This document shows positions 61,333-64,000 of a stretch of 64,000 nt of DNA, one piece after another (within the stretch, counting starts at the first letter, position 1; each line of letters begins with the position of its first letter). This DNA comes from Dongia_A sp039808885. GTDB lineage: Bacteria; Pseudomonadota; Alphaproteobacteria; Dongiales; Dongiaceae. The notes under the pieces were generated by a model that did not search any database, was not told where the DNA came from, and worked only from the letters and a program-made list of their open reading frames with translations. The stretch spans positions 30,671-94,670 of the forward strand of contig JBDHTX010000017.1 in assembly GCA_039808885.1 (NCBI GenBank). The letters run 5' to 3'. The position numbers and the translations under genes are program-made.

Positions 61333-63252
61333 GTGACCGCTGCCAGCAAGACGCCGCTCCTGGATCGCATCAAGACGCCGGCCCATCTCCGGCAGCTCGA
61401 TCCCAGCCAGCTGCGCCAGGTGGCGGACGAATTGCGGCAGGAGACCATCGACGCGGTGTCGGTGACCGGCGGGCATCTCGGCGCCGGCCTCGGCGTGGTC
61501 GAACTGACCGTGGCGATCCACTACGTCTTCGACACGCCCTATGACCGGCTGATCTGGGATGTCGGCCACCAGGCCTATCCGCACAAGATCCTGACCGGCC
61601 GGCGCGACCGCATCCGTACCATCCGCCAGGGCGGCGGCCTTTCCGGTTTCACCAAGCGCTCGGAATCGGAATATGACCCGTTCGGCGCCGCGCACAGCTC
61701 CACCTCGATCTCCGCCGGCCTCGGCATGGCCGTCGCCAGCGAGCTGCTGGGCCGCAAGCGCAATGTCATCGCCGTCATCGGCGACGGGTCGATGAGCGCC
61801 GGCATGGCCTATGAGGCGATGAACAACGCCGGGTCGCGCGACACCCGCCTGATCGTCATCCTCAACGACAACGACATGTCGATCGCGCCGCCGGTGGGCG
61901 CGCTGAGCTCGTACCTGTCGCGGTCGCTATCCTCGACCTCGTTCCGCTCGCTGCGCCACGTGGCCAAGGACTTCTCCAAGATGCTGCCGCGCGGGCTGCG
62001 GCGCGCCGCCCAGCAGGCCGAGGAATTCGCCCGCGGCATGATCGCCGGCGGCGGAACCTTGTTCGAGGAGCTCGGCTTCTACTATGTCGGCCCGATCGAC
62101 GGCCACAACATGGAGCATCTGCTCCCGGTGCTGCAGAACCTGGCCAATTCCGACGAGCCGGGTCCGGTCCTGATCCATTGCGTGACGCAGAAGGGCAAGG
62201 GCTACGCCCCGGCCGAGGCCTCCGCCGACAAGTATCATGGCGTGGTGAAGTTCGACGTCGCCACCGGGGCGCAGCAGAAATCGACCCCGAAGGCCCCGAG
62301 CTATACCCAGGTCTTCGCCAAGGCGCTGATCGCCGAGGCGAAGGCCGACGACAAGATCATCGCGGTCAATGCCGCGATGCCGTCGGGCACCGGCTGCGAC
62401 GCTTTCGGCAAGGTGTTCCCGGACCGCTGCTTCGACGTCGGCATCGCCGAGCAGCACGCGGTCACCTTCTGCGCCGGCGCCGCCACCGAGGGCCTGAAGC
62501 CCTTCTCGGTGATCTATTCCACCTTCCTGCAGCGCGGCTACGACCAGGTGGTGCACGACGTGGCGATCCAGAGCCTGCCGGTGCGCTTCGCCATGGACCG
62601 CGCCGGCCTCGTCGGCGCCGACGGCCAGACCCATGCCGGCAGCTTCGATGTCGCCTATCTCGGCTGCCTGCCGAATTTCGTCATCATGGCCCCGTCGGAC
62701 GAGCTCGAGCTGATGCACATGGTGGCGACCGCCGCGGCGATCGACGACCGGCCCAGCGCCTTCCGCTATCCGCGCGGCGAGGGCGTCGGCCTGGCCCTGC
62801 CGGAGCGCGGCGAGATCCTGCCGATCGGCAAGGGCCGCATCGTGCGCGAGGGCACCAAGATCGCGCTGCTCAATTTCGGCACGCGCATGCAGGAATGCCT
62901 GAAGGCCGCCGACGACCTTGCGGCGAAAGGCCTCAGCACCACGGTCGCCGACGCGCGCTTCTGCAAGCCGCTCGACGAGGACCTGGTCACCCGACTGGCG
63001 CGCGAACACGAGGTGTTGATCACCATCGAGGAAGGCTCCATTGGCGGCTTCGCCACCCACGTCCTACATTTCCTGGCGCATGCCGGCCTGCTGGACGGCG
63101 GCGTGAAAGTGCGGCCGATGGTCATGCCCGACATCTTCATCGAGCATGATACGCCGCAGAAGCAGTATGACATCGCCCGGCTGAATGCGTCGCACATCGT
63201 GGAGCAGGCGCTGCAGGCCCTTGGCATCGCGCAGAAGGTCGTTCGCTTGTGA
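61333..63252 (+). CDS. dxs: 1-deoxy-D-xylulose-5-phosphate synthase
   Basis: 639 residues, GTG start. Blocks: DVGHQAYPHKILTGRRDRIR, the thiamine-diphosphate motif VIAVIGDGSMSAGMAYEAMN, FEELGFYYVGPIDGHNMEHL, FDVGIAEQHAVTFCAGAATE (catalytic Glu), FAMDRAGLVGADGQTHAGSF and PRGEGVGLALPE. It condenses pyruvate and glyceraldehyde-3-phosphate, the first MEP pathway step. Its stop overlaps the hpnM start by 4 bases (GTGA), so the two are coupled. Confidence 0.98.
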   Translation: MTAASKTPLLDRIKTPAHLRQLDPSQLRQVADELRQETIDAVSVTGGHLGAGLGVVELTVAIHYVFDTPYDRLIWDVGHQAYPHKILTGRRDRIRTIRQGGGLSGFTKRSESEYDPFGAAHSSTSISAGLGMAVASELLGRKRNVIAVIGDGSMSAGMAYEAMNNAGSRDTRLIVILNDNDMSIAPPVGALSSYLSRSLSSTSFRSLRHVAKDFSKMLPRGLRRAAQQAEEFARGMIAGGGTLFEELGFYYVGPIDGHNMEHLLPVLQNLANSDEPGPVLIHCVTQKGKGYAPAEASADKYHGVVKFDVATGAQQKSTPKAPSYTQVFAKALIAEAKADDKIIAVNAAMPSGTGCDAFGKVFPDRCFDVGIAEQHAVTFCAGAATEGLKPFSVIYSTFLQRGYDQVVHDVAIQSLPVRFAMDRAGLVGADGQTHAGSFDVAYLGCLPNFVIMAPSDELELMHMVATAAAIDDRPSAFRYPRGEGVGLALPERGEILPIGKGRIVREGTKIALLNFGTRMQECLKAADDLAAKGLSTTVADARFCKPLDEDLVTRLAREHEVLITIEEGSIGGFATHVLHFLAHAGLLDGGVKVRPMVMPDIFIEHDTPQKQYDIARLNASHIVEQALQALGIAQKVVRL

Positions 63253-63884
63253 GCATGAAACGGCGCGGGTTCCTGGCCGCAGCGGCAGCGCTGGCGATCG
63301 GGGCAGGCTTTTCCCTTTCTCCCGCCAAGGCGGATGCGGCCGGCGACCCCAAGGCGCTGGTGCAGGCTTTCTACGACGCGCTGGTCGACAACATGAAGCA
63401 GGGCGACGCGCTCGGTTTCGACGGCCGCTACAAGAAGCTGGAGCCGGTCATCCACCAGACCTTCGACATCCCGGTGATGGCCAAGATCGCCATCGGCGCC
63501 GAATGGACCGGGTTCCCGGCGGACAAGAAAACGGGGCTGCTGGAAGTCTTCGATCGCTACATGATCAGCACCTACGCCGCGCGCTTCGATACCGAGAAGG
63601 GCCTGAAATTCGAGGTCGGCGAGGTGAAGACGCCGGCCGAGAACCGCCAGCTGGTCGAGACCAAGCTGTTGCGGCCGAACGGCGACCCGGTGCCGCTCAA
63701 CTACCTGTTCCGCCCGTCGGCCGACGGTTCGTGGAAGATCATCGACATCTACCTGAGCGGCACGATCTCGGAAATGGCGCGCATGCGCTCGGATTTCTCC
63801 GCCACCGTCACCGGCGGCGGCGCCGACGGCCTGATGAAGGCGCTCGAGGACAAGATCGTCGAGATCAAGAACCATCCGAACTAG
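63249..63884 (+). CDS. hpnM: Hopanoid-associated HpnM, MlaC/Ttg2D-like periplasmic protein
   Basis: 211 residues from GTG at 63249 (ATG at 63255 is an alternative two codons later). A Tat/Sec-like signal (KRRGFLAAAAALAIGAGFSL then SPAKA|D) is followed by the MlaC fold: YDALVDNMKQGDALGFDGRY, EPVIHQTFDIPVMAKIAIGA, FDRYMISTYAARFDTEKGLK, DGSWKIIDIYLSGTISEMAR. HpnM proteins are thought to help carry hopanoids between membranes. The usual next gene, hpnN (RND exporter), is not seen because an IS element begins right at the stop codon. Confidence 0.92.
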   Translation: MSMKRRGFLAAAAALAIGAGFSLSPAKADAAGDPKALVQAFYDALVDNMKQGDALGFDGRYKKLEPVIHQTFDIPVMAKIAIGAEWTGFPADKKTGLLEVFDRYMISTYAARFDTEKGLKFEVGEVKTPAENRQLVETKLLRPNGDPVPLNYLFRPSADGSWKIIDIYLSGTISEMARMRSDFSATVTGGGADGLMKALEDKIVEIKNHPN

Positions 63885-64000
63885 GTTCTGTACTCATAAG
63901 GGGATTCCTTTGCGGGCGGGATTGTGATTCAAACTCCGTAGACGAGAGGGAGTTTGGTCATGGCTCGCTTCGATCTGTCGGACCGGGAGTGGTCGATCAT
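63885..64000 (+). mobile_element. IS5-family insertion sequence, left end (continues beyond window)
   Basis: GTTCTGTACTCATAAGGGGA directly after the hpnM stop is typical of the terminal repeat of IS5/IS427-group elements. The target CTAG at 63881-63884 fits the YTAR preference of IS5-type transposases. It is followed by a leader of about 75 bases and then the transposase start at 63960. The right end lies outside. Confidence 0.75.
63960..64000 (+). CDS. IS5-family transposase, N-terminal fragment (truncated by window end)
   Basis: The 13 complete codons read MARFDLSDREWSI, the characteristic beginning of IS5-family (DUF4096-type) transposases. The ATG has GAGAGGGAG upstream (about 63944-63952). 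The rest is outside the window. Confidence 0.82.
   Translation, partial: MARFDLSDREWSI

Overview
The window is high-GC DNA from an alphaproteobacterium, most probably of the Rhodospirillales type. This is inferred from the complete alphaproteobacterial-style Tad/Cpa pilus locus, the trpG-trpD-trpC-moaC-moeA gene order, a hopanoid cluster with embedded isoprenoid genes, and dispersed GTCAT...ATGAC intergenic repeats. No rRNA, tRNA or CRISPR array was found.

Region 1 (1-13920) starts with the 3' end of an acyl-CoA synthetase gene and is then dominated by a Tad (tight adherence) pilus locus. Read on the minus strand from 13920 leftwards it holds two Flp pilins, prepilin peptidase CpaA/TadV, CpaB, secretin CpaC, lipoprotein CpaD, CpaE/TadZ, ATPase CpaF/TadA, TadB and TadC. 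The TPR lipoprotein TadD and a stand-alone secretin N-domain protein lie at the left edge. TadE, TadF and TadG are not in the window.

Region 2 (13921-29898) is mixed housekeeping and metabolism: a GhrA-like 2-hydroxyacid dehydrogenase, a GntR regulator, a PAS protein, a glycine-zipper lipoprotein, inorganic pyrophosphatase, an APH-fold kinase with a DUF6285 partner, an amino-acid ABC binding protein and permease, a nuclease-like membrane protein, a class III aminotransferase divergent from an unusual TetR regulator, an ADP-forming acyl-CoA synthetase and an acyl-CoA dehydrogenase.

Region 3 (29913-32296) is a compact restriction-modification island of visibly lower GC: Vsr endonuclease, C5 cytosine methyltransferase and a GIY-YIG (Eco29kI-like) restriction endonuclease.

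Region 4 (32350-44909) holds an Hpt/pseudo-receiver protein and then a peptide and amide utilisation block: amidase, D-aminopeptidase, serine hydrolase, and a dipeptide-type ABC operon (two permeases, two tandem binding proteins, formamidase, fused double ATPase).

Region 5 (45221-55894) carries moeA, moaC, trpC, trpD and trpG on the minus strand. It is followed by a membrane protein that looks like a P1B-type ATPase stripped of its catalytic motifs, a divergent polysaccharide deacetylase, and two sensor histidine kinases. The second kinase is split by an in-frame amber codon.

Region 6 (56079-64000) is a hopanoid module: squalene-hopene cyclase, hpnG, hpnH, ispH, dxs and hpnM. Isoprenoid precursor supply (Dxs, IspH), cyclisation (Shc), side-chain addition (HpnH, HpnG) and probable lipid transport (HpnM) sit together. 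An IS5-family element begins directly at the hpnM stop codon and runs off the window.

The observations most worth pursuing are the motif-less P1B-ATPase-like protein, the amber-split histidine kinase, the restriction-modification island, the TetR protein with a C-terminal XRE-like HTH, and a dispersed repeat of about 190 bp present in two inverted copies.
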